Shown: piece after piece, positions 35,367-43,736 of the stretch
Layout: each line of letters begins with the position of its first letter
Numbering within the stretch: position 1 is the stretch's first letter
DNA from: JABGQS01 sp963666505
Lineage (GTDB): Bacteria; Bacillota; Clostridia; Christensenellales; SZUA-584
Length of the DNA stretch: 64,000 nucleotides
Assembly: GCA_963666505.2 (NCBI GenBank)
Contig: CAXXXL010000003.1
Span: 1,240,001-1,304,000, forward strand
Direction of reading: 5' to 3'
Position numbers and translations under genes: made by a program
The notes under the pieces: model-generated
What the model saw: the letters and a program-made list of their open reading frames with translations, nothing else
Database searches by the model: none
What the model was told of the DNA's origin: nothing

Positions 35367-36320
35367 TTATTCTCCTCGAAAATAAATAGACATATCGCAG
35401 TTAAGTGTTGAACTATAGACAAAATCATCATAAGTGAAGATTGCTATTCGCAAACGTCTATATGATAATATTTGTTGATATATTAGTAAATGTTTATATC
35501 AGAGTTATTATGCTAGCAGATCCTTTCTCGCCGATAGTCGTATGACTGAATTAATCATGTCTCTCTATACTATGACAAGTAGGAAAACAAATAATACAAT
35601 TTATAATATTATCGGCGAGAGTTGCTGGCGCTACATTGATTATAAAGCATGAAATGATTGTTGTAAAGTGATAGAAAAAGTAGGGACATATTACAAAAGA
35701 AAAAGATTATTCATATCATAGAACTACTGTGATATCTATAATACAAAAGGAAATCGATGGATTAACCGCTTAATTTGGGTACATTGCGGTTAATTAGTTA
35801 GCTCCCAGTGTAAAAAAAGATACAAGCACAGGACAGTTGCTGATCGGAGGATTAAACAATACGAACTTTGATTCGAATGTAGAATACAATACTAATCCAT
35901 GTCTTCCAAACTCACCCCACTAGCCAACACGAGCTGCTTACCAATGTAGGCGGCTCTTTATATATAACAAATAAAATAAGCATACTTGAAGACTATAGGC
36001 AAAAATATAAGGTATATTTGAAGAATCAATAAAAAGTGGTATAATTACATGAAGGACATGGTTATATGCTCAATTCTTTTTTCACCTGACTTAACAATAC
36101 TTAACTTCATTAAAAACTATAAATATGAAAATGCCGATAAGCAAAGCAAAAAGAACTCATAAGAACTTGAACTAAGTGTCTTTTCTAAAGCACCATTGTT
36201 GAAAAGATCGGAATTAGGAAGTGCTATTATAAAAAAAACATCATTTCTCATGGGACTAATCGGTGGAATTATGGGATGTAAATTAAGCACAATCTTACTC
36301 AATGAAACGGAGGGTTAACT
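35367..36320. other. gene-poor stretch with an 11-bp inverted repeat and a decayed frame
   Basis: TCTCGCCGATA at 35526-35536 and its exact inverse TATCGGCGAGA at 35610-35620 frame a 73-bp AT-rich core; this could be an operator pair or ends of a small element. No CDS was found up to 36050. A possible decayed gene is listed at 36058. Confidence 0.5.
36058..36318 (+). pseudogene. possible decayed small gene
   Basis: One frame reads ILNFIKNYKYENADKQSKKNS, is interrupted by TAA at about 36160, and continues ELELSVFSKAPLLKRSELGS and SFLMGLIGGIMGCKLSTILL to a stop at 36318. Composition and length look coding, but there is an in-frame stop, no family match, and the only start lies too close to a TATAAT (36040-36045). 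Weak call. (The first string is longer in the sequence; only its core is relevant.). Confidence 0.22.
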
Positions 36321-36926
36321 ATGAAAAGCATTTGCTTTATAATAATCAGCTTAATTTTAGCAGTTTCACTGGCTGGATGCTCAGGTACAAGTGAGACACT
36401 TGAACCAGATGAGTACTGCGTGTACAAAGATGGCAAGTTATTTCTCGAAATACCTACTGAAGACGGATGTTCAGCATTTGAATTAAATACTGAATCAGTG
36501 GGGTACTCAAGTCAATTTGAAGGAGAGATATTTACTACAAAACGTGGAATAACGATAGGGAGTAGTCTGGAAGATGTTCTAACAGCATATAAGGACGTAA
36601 ACTGGTCAGTAACTGCTCCTACAGAGGCTGGGTTCTATACGAAAGAAGAGTTCCTGGTTATGGAGGAAGATGAAAGACCCAAAGCGTTCAATATCAATAT
36701 TTCTACAGAAGTTATTGGAGATAAATACTATAATCCACAAATATATAGAGATGAAAAAATACTAGAAGATTTAGGAATAGATCTTTTTGAGTTGGTTGAT
36801 ATAAGAAGATACGAGTCAGAAAAATACGATTATCAAAAATATGGAATGTTAATTGCTTTAGGGGGCAATGAGGTTGCTGCTCTGCTACTTTCTGGTATGA
36901 CAAGTGAGTTGTGGAACAGTAGGTAA
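36321..36926 (+). CDS. hypothetical lipoprotein
   Basis: 201 residues from ATG 36321 with CGGAGGG seven bases upstream. The lipoprotein signal is FIIISLILAVSLAGC with the lipid Cys near residue 20. The mature part is acidic, with a stretch TKRGITIGSSLEDVLTAYKD that resembles the repeated unit of small BLIP/SmpA-like or clostridial lipoprotein folds (G-S-S/T-x4-V-x-x-x-Y), but the family is not certain. It is the first of four secreted or membrane proteins in the same direction. Confidence 0.7.
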   Translation: MKSICFIIISLILAVSLAGCSGTSETLEPDEYCVYKDGKLFLEIPTEDGCSAFELNTESVGYSSQFEGEIFTTKRGITIGSSLEDVLTAYKDVNWSVTAPTEAGFYTKEEFLVMEEDERPKAFNINISTEVIGDKYYNPQIYRDEKILEDLGIDLFELVDIRRYESEKYDYQKYGMLIALGGNEVAALLLSGMTSELWNSR

Positions 36927-37020
36927 AAATTCAAATTAATTTATTGTTGATGAATTCGTATATTAGCTTTAATCTATTTTTTAATTTAATTAGCGAAAAT
37001 CAGGCTGGAGGTTAATAGAT

Positions 37021-38631
37021 ATGTTTTGTAAATGGTGCGGTAAGGAAATCGACTCGGACATGAGGTTCTGCCTATTCTGCGGGAAACCAATAAAAAAGGT
37101 TAATGCCCCAGGAACTAACCTTGATCAATCAGCAAGCACTAATCTGCAAACAACAATGCAAACGCCAAAAGTTAATAGTGCTAACAAAGATTACAAGAAG
37201 CAGAGAAGAAGAAATACAACTGTGCTTGCAATTGTATTCGGTATTATAGACCTTTTGCTCATAGCGGTAATAGTTTTATCTTCACTTGGTGTAATTGATA
37301 TTTCTATAAATTCGTTGTTCAATAAAGAATCCTCAGAAGTAACAGAAGAAAATATCGATGAAGAGGCTAGTGTAGCACATACTTCGGAGCCAAGCGGAAC
37401 AGTAATAGATGCGAAAGCCTTATCTGAGTTTCAGGAATTGCTTTGCAGCGGAGAGTGGTATTCTGTAAATACAATTGATACAGACATTGAGATCAAAGAC
37501 TGGGAATTTGAAGATATCGCTCCTTCATGGATAAATGTTATTGCGTTTACAAAAAACGGCACATTTCATCAATATTCAACTCCTGATTTTGATGTACATG
37601 GATTCGACTTGACTGATCATTATGAGATAGGCGATATCTTAAATACCGGATCACCAATGGGCTATATTAAGGGAGAAGAATATAAAATAAACGGAATAAA
37701 ATATCGTTTGTATATGGTCTACTATTTTGATGATAATGGATATCTTGTAGAAGTGATTTATCTTAAGGAAATCGGTACAGATAATTTCTATTTGGCTTCA
37801 AATGCGAACTTATTTGAGCTTATAAAAGAACCGGATGATTATGTGATAAGTATCATAATACCTTCCTTGGATCCGGTGGACTATGCTTCTTTTACTCCGG
37901 GCTATGAATTGTTCATTTCAGGCGCTGAAGATTATGCGCATGAACTCGGCGCTGAGATTATTGTATACAACTATGATTACACTGATTTAGAGACAGCAGC
38001 CGACGGAAATATGGAGTTGTTTGCGGATGCTATTGCTTTGGGGTCAGATGCCATAATCTATGTGCCGTTTGCTAATATAAAAATAGAACCATGCTTACAA
38101 ATGGCAGATGATTCAGGGGTTCCAGTCATACTTGCGGATTATTTAACAACGCTGGGCAAGTATCCAGTTGTTGCAATAGATAATGGTAAAAGCGGTGTGC
38201 TTGCGGGTGAAATCACAGCAAGTATGGGAGAGCCAGGTGAAATGGTTGCTGTGATTTCCGGTCCTGAAGTGATACCTCCATTAACTTGGCGCTTAGATGG
38301 ATTCGTAGATGGATTGACTGCTTTTGCGCCTGATATGGAATTGATTGATCCGGTGTATGTAGATTTTACAGAAGACACGGGCGACCTTGCTGAAGTAGCA
38401 ACGAATGACCTGCTAAATGCTTACCCCGACCTATCAGTAATATTTGCGACCTGTCCTGCTGTAGGTGGACCAGCGCAGAACGTAATTGATTACACAGGCC
38501 ACTCTGATGAAGTTTCACTAATTGTGTTTAATGCAACAAATTATTCAATTGAGGGATTAGAAACTGGAGTGGTCGATTGTATCATTCAGCCTGACTATTT
38601 TAGGTTAGGAGAGTATGTTAATGGCCTTTGA
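37021..38631 (+). CDS. zinc-ribbon, membrane-anchored sugar-binding-like protein (3' end frameshifted)
   Basis: 536 residues. A zinc ribbon at residues 3-20 (CKWCGKEI then CLFCG), a linker, one membrane helix (about 67-91), a beta-rich region (about 140-270) and a type I periplasmic-binding fold (about 276-536) with VISIIIPSL, GSDAIIYVP and the late DLSVIFATCPA strand. It is unusual to find a binding-protein fold behind a cytoplasmic ribbon and helix. The frame ends at 38631, but removing one G near 38624 continues AFELIAGNPVEEVNVEPFVI to a stop at 38734, the normal family end, so this copy has lost about 35 residues. Its first 60 codons are nearly identical to the next gene. Confidence 0.8.
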   Translation: MFCKWCGKEIDSDMRFCLFCGKPIKKVNAPGTNLDQSASTNLQTTMQTPKVNSANKDYKKQRRRNTTVLAIVFGIIDLLLIAVIVLSSLGVIDISINSLFNKESSEVTEENIDEEASVAHTSEPSGTVIDAKALSEFQELLCSGEWYSVNTIDTDIEIKDWEFEDIAPSWINVIAFTKNGTFHQYSTPDFDVHGFDLTDHYEIGDILNTGSPMGYIKGEEYKINGIKYRLYMVYYFDDNGYLVEVIYLKEIGTDNFYLASNANLFELIKEPDDYVISIIIPSLDPVDYASFTPGYELFISGAEDYAHELGAEIIVYNYDYTDLETAADGNMELFADAIALGSDAIIYVPFANIKIEPCLQMADDSGVPVILADYLTTLGKYPVVAIDNGKSGVLAGEITASMGEPGEMVAVISGPEVIPPLTWRLDGFVDGLTAFAPDMELIDPVYVDFTEDTGDLAEVATNDLLNAYPDLSVIFATCPAVGGPAQNVIDYTGHSDEVSLIVFNATNYSIEGLETGVVDCIIQPDYFRLGEYVNGL

Positions 38632-38780
38632 GTTGATAGCAGGCAATCCGGTTGAGGAAGTTAATGTTGAACCATTCGTTATAACGACCGATAATTACGA
38701 AGAGTATGAAGATGAGCTTAAGCCATATAAATAATTCAAAAGAAACTAAAAATGAATAATATAGGTAAGGAAGTGTAGAT

Positions 38781-40118
38781 ATGTTTTGTAAATGGTGTGG
38801 TAAGGAAATCGACTCGGACATGAGGTTCTGCCTATTCTGTGGGAAACCCATAAAAAAGGGTAATGCCCCAGAAACTGACGTTGATCAATCAGCAAGCACT
38901 GATCTGCAAACAACAATGCAAACGCCTAAAGTTAATAGTGCTAACAAAGATTACAAGAAGCCGAGAAGAAGAAAGACAACTGTACTTGCAATTGTATTCG
39001 GCATTATATGCCTTATATTATTAGCGATAATTGTTTTAATCTCGTTAGGGGTAATCAATCTTTCTTGGGACTCTTTGTTTAAAAAAGGATCATCATCGGA
39101 CGAATCATCAGAGAGCTCATCAACAGATGAAGTTCAGAATGCTGATACAGGTACAGATAACTTTCTATTTTGGCCTCGTGAAGATTTGCCTAACGGAGTC
39201 CCTGAAATAGAAGGTGTTGCGCTAAAAGCGATTGAGAGTTCAGGCGATAAAGGCGCATTGACTATAGCTTATGAAGAATGTAACTATCAAGAAGCAAAAG
39301 AGTATGCTGATATACTTGTAGAATTAGGTTGGGATTTATTAATTAACCAGGAAAAAGAAGACACATTGAATGTAATGATAGAAAACGATCAGAATGAGAC
39401 AATCTCATTTAATTGGTCAGAAGCTACAAATTCTGGAGAAATAATTTACGGCTTTGCTACTCACATAAATAATACAAGCGGAGAAGATGATGAGAAAGAG
39501 ACTATAGAAGAAACTGTAGACGATTCTTCTCCTGATTTTATTATCGATATTGAAGATCCTACTCTTGAGGCTGCAATAAGTTTTGCTTTAGAGAGACTAG
39601 GTGAGAATGTTCAAGATGGGATCACAGTAGAAGAAATGTCAAAGCTAAAATATTTGGCAATTTCTAATGAATCTGGGCATAGTCACTTTAAAGAAAACTT
39701 AGGCTGGTTTCTTGATTTTACAGGAATTGAACTAGATGATTGTTATTTTACAGAAGAGCCTATTGAGAACATCGAAACCCTTAAATACGCAGTAAATCTT
39801 GAGGGATTACTAATTAGTGGATGTAGCATATCAGATATTGAACCTCTCAACGCGCTCGTAAAATTGGAAATACTTTGCTTGAACGGTAATAATATAAGCG
39901 ATCTTAGCCCTTTATCATCACTTGAAAATCTTTGGCTATTAAATTTGACAAGCAACAATATATCTGATATAAGCCCGCTTGCTGGCACTAACATTGAAGA
40001 CTTAGAAATATGGGATAACAATATATCTGATTTCAGCCCGCTTAATGAATGCAAGAAATTAAGAATCGTTCATATCGATGAAGATGGAGAAAACGATATA
40101 GATATGATTGATAACTAA
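38781..40118 (+). CDS. zinc-ribbon, membrane-anchored leucine-rich-repeat protein
   Basis: 445 residues from ATG 38781 (AAGGAAG upstream). Residues 1-60 repeat the zinc ribbon and linker of the previous gene almost unchanged; a membrane helix follows (about 67-92), an acidic Ser-rich linker, a small alpha/beta region (about 130-215), and then leucine-rich repeats of the internalin SDIxPL type (about 325-440: LEILCLNGNNISDLSPLSSL, LNLTSNNISDISPL, LEIWDNNISDFSPL). The LRR part would lie outside and bind a protein partner. It shares an anchor with its neighbours but not the outer domain. Confidence 0.85.
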   Translation: MFCKWCGKEIDSDMRFCLFCGKPIKKGNAPETDVDQSASTDLQTTMQTPKVNSANKDYKKPRRRKTTVLAIVFGIICLILLAIIVLISLGVINLSWDSLFKKGSSSDESSESSSTDEVQNADTGTDNFLFWPREDLPNGVPEIEGVALKAIESSGDKGALTIAYEECNYQEAKEYADILVELGWDLLINQEKEDTLNVMIENDQNETISFNWSEATNSGEIIYGFATHINNTSGEDDEKETIEETVDDSSPDFIIDIEDPTLEAAISFALERLGENVQDGITVEEMSKLKYLAISNESGHSHFKENLGWFLDFTGIELDDCYFTEEPIENIETLKYAVNLEGLLISGCSISDIEPLNALVKLEILCLNGNNISDLSPLSSLENLWLLNLTSNNISDISPLAGTNIEDLEIWDNNISDFSPLNECKKLRIVHIDEDGENDIDMIDN

Positions 40119-40155
40119 TATTTTAATTGATAAATACAAATAAGGAAGTGTTCAA

Positions 40156-41655
40156 ATGTTTTGTGAAAAATGCGGCTACCAGCTTGACAATGAAGGCTTG
40201 TTTTGTCCTAACTGCGGGAATCCAGTTGATAGAACTTCCGAAATTGATAATGATGAGCCGAAATGGGCAAACCCACAAGCGGTCCAGAAGGTACCTAAAG
40301 CTTTTTCCAATAAAGATAAGCATATTAATTTGAAGAAAAGGGAAAAAGTTAAAATACAAAGAAATAAGAAAAGGATGCTGACAATAATTATTGGAGTAGG
40401 GGGTATTGTTATTGCTGCAGCAGTAGTTCTAGTGCTGACGCTAGTCGGAGTTATAGACTGGACGGGACCACCTGAATACAAAATCACTGAAAACGAGATC
40501 GAAGCAGTGGAAGAATATGATCTATTAAGCTTTATAGAAATAATAGACGATTCTGATACAGACTGGGATATCAGCGTGGCTGAAGATAACATAGAAATTG
40601 ATAAACTAGGCAGCTATTCTGTGATCTATTCGATTGAGTCGGGGAAAAAGCAATATGAGTTATATGCTGAGTTTGAAGTTGTTGAAAACAACCTCCCCAA
40701 GGTCGAGCAAGCCATCAAGGAATTTGAATTTGGTGAGTCGATAAATCTTTCAAAGATATTCGTAATATCAGACTTAAAGGACGGGGAATATGATATTGAC
40801 GATTCTGCTTTGGATAAAAATAAAATAGGGATTTATCCAGTTAGCATCCACATTTGGAATACCCGAGATTTTGATAAGGTTTATGAATACGAAATAACTA
40901 TAGAGGACACTGTAATGCCTTCGCTATCTTTCGATTGTCCAAGGGAAGTAATACAGGGTGAGCAGATCGATTTGACTACAATGGTAAAAGCTTCTGACAA
41001 TTACGACGGCGATATTACAGACAAAGTTCAAATCGATTCTGATTTTGATTCGAATGTGCCTGGGTTTTATAACATAACATTCAGGGCGACTGACTCATCT
41101 GGTAATACAAAGGAAAAAAGCACTGAGATACAGGTTTGTGCCTTGTACAAATTGGGCGACGAAATACAGATAAACAACTGGAATATTACGTTGAAGGATT
41201 TCTATTTCAGTAAAAAGGCAAGCGATAAAAACACATGGAGCAGTGTTTTGTATAGCGTATATACTGCTGAAAAAGGGAAAACATTTATGGTAGTTACTGC
41301 GACTGTAAAAAACACCGCTGATAACCATGACTGTTTTGGGAATAAACCCTACAATTATACGCATGCAGAAGTTGAAAAAACTGATGAACTTGAATACGTT
41401 ATTGAGGAAATCAGCGTTATCGCTGACTGTTCTGGCGCAAACAGAACACTATATCCAATAGAAGATTTGATATTGGGAAATGATCTGAGGAACTACTTCT
41501 ATTGTTTGGTAGACGGTAATGACAAGCATAACGGAAGATTCTACTTCTATGTTAATGATACGCTTGAAGATGAATGTGATGGTTTTATACTCAGGATAGA
41601 GAGCATTGGGGACACCACGGATGATGGGAAGATTATTTATGTAAGATTAAGGTAA
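40156..41655 (+). CDS. zinc-ribbon, membrane-anchored Ig-like/DUF4352-like protein
   Basis: 499 residues. Zinc ribbon CEKCGYQL...CPNCGNPV (residues 3-22), basic linker, membrane helix (about 75-98, IIIGVGGIVIAAAVVLVLTL), then three bacterial Ig-like units, the clearest at about 265-325 (IDLTTMVKASDNYDGDIT and GFYNITFRATDSSGNTKEKS, a DUF5011/HYR pattern), and a C-terminal DUF4352-like sandwich (about 330-499) that starts with INNWNITLKDFYF. ATG start with AAGGAAG eight bases upstream. Third of three proteins with the same plan; its ribbon is less alike than those of the other two. Confidence 0.8.
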   Translation: MFCEKCGYQLDNEGLFCPNCGNPVDRTSEIDNDEPKWANPQAVQKVPKAFSNKDKHINLKKREKVKIQRNKKRMLTIIIGVGGIVIAAAVVLVLTLVGVIDWTGPPEYKITENEIEAVEEYDLLSFIEIIDDSDTDWDISVAEDNIEIDKLGSYSVIYSIESGKKQYELYAEFEVVENNLPKVEQAIKEFEFGESINLSKIFVISDLKDGEYDIDDSALDKNKIGIYPVSIHIWNTRDFDKVYEYEITIEDTVMPSLSFDCPREVIQGEQIDLTTMVKASDNYDGDITDKVQIDSDFDSNVPGFYNITFRATDSSGNTKEKSTEIQVCALYKLGDEIQINNWNITLKDFYFSKKASDKNTWSSVLYSVYTAEKGKTFMVVTATVKNTADNHDCFGNKPYNYTHAEVEKTDELEYVIEEISVIADCSGANRTLYPIEDLILGNDLRNYFYCLVDGNDKHNGRFYFYVNDTLEDECDGFILRIESIGDTTDDGKIIYVRLR

Positions 41656-41800
41656 ATGCTTCTGCCTTTTTATTACTTAAATATACACGGAGAAAAAAAG
41701 AAAGACTAATTATACCATTGCAAAAGAGCATTGATAATAAATGTTTAGAATCGATTATATTAGTAATTTTCATCACAACAATTATTCCAAATTTGAAAGT

Positions 41801-41828
41801 ATTGAGCTAATATCATCATTAGCTCAAT
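41801..41828. other. perfect 11-bp hairpin without T run
   Basis: ATTGAGCTAAT pairs fully with ATTAGCTCAAT around ATCATC. No T run follows on either strand, so it is not a standard terminator; it could be an mRNA end or an operator-like palindrome ahead of the small gene. Confidence 0.5.
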
Positions 41829-41875
41829 AGCGCAGAATAATAATCATAAGACGATTTATGGAAAGGAGATAAGAA

Positions 41876-42055
41876 ATGAATTACAGAGTCGAAAGATTTG
41901 ATATTGACATGGAAAAAGAGCAAGCTAAACTGGAACAGTATTTAAACAGCATTGAAGGAGAAATCATATCGATAATTCCAAATATAAAGCCAACTTTTAA
42001 ACCTATGGGGGCTACTGCAAAAGTAGATTTTCTTTATATAGTAGTTAAATATTAA
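41876..42055 (+). CDS. small hypothetical protein
   Basis: 59 residues from ATG 41876 with GGAAAGGAGA just upstream: MNYRVERFDIDMEKEQAKLE, ending DFLYIVVKY. A charged helix is followed by a strand-rich end, similar in plan to small DUF4177-like proteins. It is transcribed in the direction of the zinc-ribbon genes but 220 bp away. The strong binding site and codon pattern support it; no function is known. Confidence 0.6.
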   Translation: MNYRVERFDIDMEKEQAKLEQYLNSIEGEIISIIPNIKPTFKPMGATAKVDFLYIVVKY

Positions 42056-42208
42056 GAAGAAAAGAAAAGCCCATCAGTTCAGGCGGTTTTTGGATAAATT
42101 TATTATATATATAGATGGACGTTTAATAATAGTAACAATGTAAGTATTACAAAGATAAAAGTATTAACTTCTTTTAATGAACCAAGTAAAAAGGATTGTT
42201 ATCATTGT

Positions 42209-42287
42209 CAGATGAAGTCCTAAGCCGATATATATACGCCCGGTTGAGACTGTCAACACTCTTTTGGGGTGTCGGCTTTGTCATCTG
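42209..42287. ncRNA. candidate structured RNA
   Basis: Nested pairings: CAGATGA (42209-42215) with TCATCTG (42281-42287), AAGCCGA (42222-42228) with TCGGCTT (42272-42278), CCC (42239-42241) with GGG (42266-42268), and GTTGA (42243-42247) with TCAAC (42253-42257). This gives a stem, an internal loop and a further stem-loop. It matches no RNA family I recognise and lacks a T run. Both strands could form it. Confidence 0.35.
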
Positions 42288-42612
42288 CAAGAGATTCTTT
42301 GGTTCCTGAGTAGTATACGATGATAATAGAGCGGGTGGATAATCATCATCATATACAAGAGACTAGTTTTGATTAATATCAGCAGGGTTGCAAACTTCAT
42401 TCATAACTAATTTTTAATATATACCACTAATTATGATCATATACTCGACACAAGCGCTGTGCTTCAACTGCATCCTTTTTTTATTACATTCTATATTATA
42501 TTTCTCTTTATGGAAATAAAGTCCAAAAAAATGTACTTTGTTTTATTATAATAGAACATGAGTTCTAACATAATAGGCTTAAGGAGGAAATATTTACGAA
42601 TAAGAAAAATAA

Positions 42613-42634
42613 AGGCCGCAAGACCTGCGGTCTA
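42613..42634 (-). terminator. terminator of the minus-strand XRE gene
   Basis: On the minus strand ACCGCA and TGCGGC(C) pair around GGTCT, followed by TTTATTTTT. Confidence 0.75.
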
Positions 42635-42649
42635 AAACCGAGCAGGGGT

Positions 42650-42991
42650 TTATTTATCTTCCCGCATTACCACGGCGACCTTTAGCGCTGTTTTAAGGTC
42701 TTCCTCAGATATGTTGCGTTCCCTGACTAAACGCAGGATTTCCGGGGTAAGACTACCGGGAAGATAAGTCTCTTCGACTTTTTGACCATCACCGGAGCGG
42801 TTTAGCAGGTAGTCGGCAGAGCAGCCAAGAGCGTCGCATAGCTTTTGGAGCACTTCAATTGACGGCTTGCGCTTGCCTTTCTCTATGTCGGATAAAAACG
42901 GCTGAGTTATACCGACCAATTCTGCAAGTTGAGTTTGGTTTAGGCTCTGTGCGGTACGAAGAAGCCTGATTTTGTCTGATAAGTCGTTCAT
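42650..42991 (-). CDS. XRE-family repressor of a prophage-like module
   Basis: 113 residues from ATG 42991. The N-terminal HTH_3 is complete: KIRLLRTAQSLNQTQLAELV, then ITQPFLSDIEKGKRKPSIEV and LQKLCDALGCSADYLLN. A short C-terminal region (LTPEILRLVRERNISEEDLK) follows. It is divergent to another small XRE gene across a 169-bp region with at least three ATAGCT-type operator palindromes, one of which overlaps its own promoter, so autorepression is likely. It resembles the CI-like repressor of a phage switch. Confidence 0.9.
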   Translation of the reverse strand: MNDLSDKIRLLRTAQSLNQTQLAELVGITQPFLSDIEKGKRKPSIEVLQKLCDALGCSADYLLNRSGDGQKVEETYLPGSLTPEILRLVRERNISEEDLKTALKVAVVMREDK

Positions 42992-43056
42992 TTTCCACCA
43001 TCCTTTTCTACCATGCCGAAGCAGGTGTTCCTCTATAAAATTATCACTATAGGGAT

Positions 43057-43085
43057 ATTATAGCTGATAGCGATAGATTTGTAAA
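43057..43085 (-). promoter_or_regulatory. promoter of the minus-strand XRE gene with operator O1
   Basis: Minus-strand TTTACA (43080-43085) and TATAAT (43057-43062) with a 17-base spacer. Operator-like ATAGCTGATAGCGAT (43060-43074) overlaps the -10 box and the spacer. Confidence 0.7.
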
Positions 43086-43087
43086 GT

Positions 43088-43145
43088 ATAGCTTAAAGCT
43101 ATTGACATATTGGAAAGTTATGGATAAAATATAGCTAAAAGCTAT
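43088..43145 (+). promoter_or_regulatory. promoter of the plus-strand XRE gene with operators O2 and O3
   Basis: TTGACA (43102-43107) and TAAAAT (43125-43130), 17 bases apart. The perfect 15-mer palindrome ATAGCTTAAAGCTAT (43088-43102) touches the -35 box, and ATAGCTAAAAGCTAT (43131-43145) follows the -10 box directly. A bound regulator at either site would block initiation. Confidence 0.75.
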
Positions 43146-43160
43146 TTCGGAGGTAAGTGT

Positions 43161-43364
43161 ATGAGAGTTTTGCTGGCCAGCAGGAGAGAGAGCATAAAAA
43201 TGACCCAGACGCAGGTTTCAAAGAACGCAAACATATCACAAGGGTACTATTCAGATATAGAAAGCGGATTTCGATGCCCTTCACCGTCTGTGGCCGAAAG
43301 TATAGCGAGGGTTCTTAATATAAATGAACAGGACATGTTTAGGTTCTTTTACTCAAAAGAATAG
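43161..43364 (+). CDS. small XRE-family HTH protein (Cro-like)
   Basis: 67 residues from ATG 43161 with CGGAGG upstream: RVLLASRRESIKMTQTQVSK, then ISQGYYSDIESGFRCPSPSV and ARVLNINEQDMFRFF. Just an HTH with no other domain, like Cro-type phage proteins. It is divergent to the larger XRE gene and its promoter is bracketed by two operators. A fourth site lies just past its stop codon at 43382. Confidence 0.88.
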   Translation: MRVLLASRRESIKMTQTQVSKNANISQGYYSDIESGFRCPSPSVAESIARVLNINEQDMFRFFYSKE

Positions 43365-43381
43365 CTGCTCTCCAAAATTAT

Positions 43382-43396
43382 ATAGCTTAAAGTAAT
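43382..43396. promoter_or_regulatory. possible fourth operator
   Basis: ATAGCTTAAAGTAAT keeps the left half and centre of the O2 palindrome and lies 17 bases past the small XRE gene, ahead of the zinc-ribbon gene. Confidence 0.45.
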
Positions 43397-43509
43397 ATAT
43401 TGCAAAATACAAAGCAGGCACGCAACAGATACACTAAATAGTCATATCAAACAAAAAGCTATCAGAAATGTTGTAAATAAAGAAACGAAAGGTTGGAAAG
43501 GAGCTGTTT

Positions 43510-43716
43510 ATCACGAACTGCAATTACTGCGATTACTGCGGTGGCAAGCTGTTTGTCGGCGATAAATATTACGAACACAGAGGTCTTCGCATATGCACAG
43601 AATGTGCATATAAATACGCATGGATGATTTTCGAGGAGGAAGCAAGGCAGCAAAGAGAAGACCCGCTGACACTGATTGCTGATGATTCAAGCGGTTGCAC
43701 AGGAAAAGAATACTGA
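43510..43716 (+). CDS. small zinc-ribbon protein without a canonical start codon
   Basis: The frame open from 43477 to TGA 43716 encodes TNCNYCDYCGGKLFVGDKYY and later GLRICTECAYKYAWMIFEEE, a treble-clef or ribbon-like CxxCxxC...CxxC protein of the type found in phages. No ATG, GTG or TTG occurs in frame before the Cys cluster. The binding site GGAAAGGAG (43495-43503) lies six bases before an ATC codon at 43510, where ATG would be expected. It either uses ATC inefficiently, is a dead gene by one base change, or the base is a sequencing error. Confidence 0.55.
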   Translation: MTNCNYCDYCGGKLFVGDKYYEHRGLRICTECAYKYAWMIFEEEARQQREDPLTLIADDSSGCTGKEY

Positions 43717-43736
43717 TCATTTAAAGGGGTTATATT

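Larger units (their letters stand above)
41656..42649. other. intergenic stretch with a small gene and two RNA-like structures
   Basis: Apart from the 59-residue gene at 41876, it holds a perfect hairpin at 41801-41828, a multi-stem structure at 42209-42287 and a minus-strand terminator at 42613-42634. The parts between 42290 and 42600 show nothing recognisable. Confidence 0.5.

Noticed and set aside
43483..43490. AAACGAAA near the zinc-ribbon gene as another DeoR site
   Set aside because: It lacks the leading CG and the flanking GAATTA of the other sites and lies in an unrelated phage-like module.
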